From Chloroflexota bacterium (lineage in GTDB: Bacteria > Chloroflexota > UBA5177 > JANWHV01), in contig JAICHN010000279.1 in the NCBI GenBank assembly GCA_025924845.1, forward strand, positions 1 to 6,926: 6,926 bases of DNA, in the 5' to 3' direction. This document shows positions 6,261 to 6,926 of the stretch, one piece after another. The translations under genes were made by a program, and so were the position numbers. The first letter of the stretch is position 1. Each line of letters opens with the position of its first letter. A model generated the notes under the pieces. It searched no databases and was not told the DNA's origin. It was given only the letters and a program-made list of their open reading frames with translations.

Positions 6261-6754
6261 TGGCCCTGACCCATCTGGACGAGGAGGGACGGGCGCGCAT
6301 GGTCGACGTATCCGCGAAGCCGGTGACCACCCGTGATGCGACGGCCGAGGCGACTGTCCGCTTGGGGCCGGTCGCCGGCAAAGCGGTGCGGGACGGCGCC
6401 GTGAAGAAAGGCGACGTGCTCGCCGTCGCTCAGGTAGCGGGCGTGATGGGTGCCAAGTCCACCTCGACCTTGATTCCGCTGTGCCACCCGCTGCCTCTAA
6501 GCGGGATCGCGCTCGACTTCTCCTGGAGCGGCGATGACTTGCGGATCCGAGCGACCGTACGCACGGCGGCCCAGACCGGCGTGGAGATGGAGGCGCTGAC
6601 GGCGGTGAGCGTCGCCGCGCTCACCGTGTACGACATGGTGAAGGCGGTGGAGCGCGCCGTGCGGATCGAAGGCATCCACCTGGTCCACAAGGCAGGCGGG
6701 CAACGCGGTGAGTACCATGCACTCGACCCCGTGACCGGCGACGCTGCAGGCTAG
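6260..6754 (+). CDS. moaC: Cyclic pyranopterin monophosphate synthase MoaC
   Basis: MoaC converts the MoaA product 3',8-cyclo-7,8-dihydro-GTP to cyclic pyranopterin monophosphate, the first stable intermediate of molybdenum cofactor synthesis. The 164-residue protein is full length. It starts with LTHLDEEGRARMVDVSAK (3-20), then has KKGDVL (49-54), the near-invariant KSTSTLIPLCHPLPL (66-80, H76), TGVEMEALTAVSVAALTVYDMVKAVE (106-131; E109, E111, D125, K128) and HKAGGQRGEY (143-152; K144). These cover the catalytic residues known from E. coli MoaC. The ATG at 6260 shares one base with the stop of the previous gene; an in-frame GTG at 6257 is the alternative start. No moaA or other moa gene is visible, though the window ends soon after. 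Its last 32 codons lie inside the terminal inverted repeat and are present twice. Confidence 0.95.
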   Translation: MALTHLDEEGRARMVDVSAKPVTTRDATAEATVRLGPVAGKAVRDGAVKKGDVLAVAQVAGVMGAKSTSTLIPLCHPLPLSGIALDFSWSGDDLRIRATVRTAAQTGVEMEALTAVSVAALTVYDMVKAVERAVRIEGIHLVHKAGGQRGEYHALDPVTGDAAG

Positions 6755-6768
6755 ATACTTGGCCAATC

Positions 6769-6812
6769 AAAGCATCGAGCCATTCGGTGACAGCCGAATG
6801 GCTCGATGCTTT
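6769..6812 (+). terminator. Possible intrinsic terminator after moaC (core of the fold-back)
   Basis: AAAGCATCGAGCCATTCGG (6769-6787) pairs with its complement at 6794-6812, which ends in CTTT, around a 6-base loop, 14 bases beyond the moaC stop. A short stem here with flanking A and T runs would suit a bidirectional rho-independent terminator. The stem now extends far outward because of the fold-back, so its natural length cannot be read from this sequence. Confidence 0.35.
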
Positions 6813-6826
6813 GATTGGCCAAGTAT

Positions 6827-6926
6827 CTAGCCTTCAGCGTCGCCGGTCACGGGGTCGAGTGCATGGTACTCACCGCGTTGCCCGCCTGCCTTGTGGACCA
6901 GGTGGATGCCTTCGATCCGCACGGCG
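6827..6926 (-). pseudogene. moaC: Mirror copy of the moaC 3' end (residues 133-164)
   Basis: Read on the minus strand, 6925-6827 encodes the last 32 residues and TAG stop of MoaC, identical to the plus-strand gene except that codon 163 is GAA (Glu) instead of GCA (Ala). It is cut by the window edge at its 5' end. It exists because of the inverted repeat and is most likely not an independent gene. If the duplication is real, a second moaC in convergent orientation would begin beyond the window. Confidence 0.7.

Larger units (their letters stand above)
6655..6926. repeat. Long terminal fold-back inverted repeat (133-bp arms, 6-base loop)
   Basis: The left arm 6655-6787 is the reverse complement of the right arm 6794-6926 at 132 of 133 positions, with TGACAG (6788-6793) as the loop. 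The only mismatch is C6747 against T6834. The right arm reaches the very last base of the window, so the repeat may continue. The outer part is moaC coding sequence and the inner 33 bases are intergenic. A palindrome that runs without a break from a gene end into its mirror image and stops at the sequence end is typical of a self-primed fold-back in amplification or an assembly artefact. A true inverted duplication is possible. Confidence 0.97.

Noticed and set aside
6655..6926. Hairpin telomere of a linear chromosome as the main explanation
   Set aside because: The arms contain the end of a housekeeping gene and a single sharp symmetry with no telomere-resolvase-like signals that I can see. 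It is kept only as an unlikely alternative.

Overview
The window reads as a stretch of a high-GC bacterial chromosome or metagenomic contig. A Chloroflexota-like origin is my best guess. The reasons are the YloU-FakA-FakB gene trio, the GC-rich coding with GTG starts, and intergenic copies of a hairpin repeat of the type GTAGGGGCGACC...GGTCGCCC, which I associate with that phylum. The phylum call is an inference and no marker gene here proves it.

Layout. Positions 1-194 (minus) hold the N-terminal part of a small four-helix membrane protein of the 'phage holin family' (PF04020-like), cut by the window edge. Positions 195-588 are non-coding: a clear minus-strand sigma-70 type promoter with an overlapping dyad, then a cluster of hairpin repeats whose outer units form a 160-bp element with inverted ends. 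Positions 589-1275 (minus) encode a 228-residue protein I do not recognise. Positions 1276-1629 are a divergent intergenic region with a run of small stems closed by an outer helix (candidate structured RNA), a -10-like box and a short leader hairpin. Positions 1630-6754 (plus) form one tightly packed operon of six genes. The window ends in a near-perfect inverted repeat (6655-6926) that duplicates the 3' end of moaC back to front.

Function. The first three operon genes are an Asp23/Gls24 (YloU-like) protein, the fatty acid kinase catalytic subunit FakA, and a DegV-type fatty-acid-binding FakB. FakA with FakB phosphorylates exogenous or recycled fatty acids to acyl phosphates for phospholipid synthesis. 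The next three genes are joined by overlaps or zero spacing: a PfkB-family sugar kinase, a PhnP-like metallo-beta-lactamase-fold phosphodiesterase, and MoaC of molybdenum cofactor synthesis. The linkage implies co-transcription, but I see no single pathway uniting all six.

Most worth checking are the terminal fold-back, which is probably an artefact of amplification or assembly but could be a real inverted duplication, and the structured leader candidate at 1389-1504. I found no convincing new defence or mobile system; the core operon is ordinary housekeeping.
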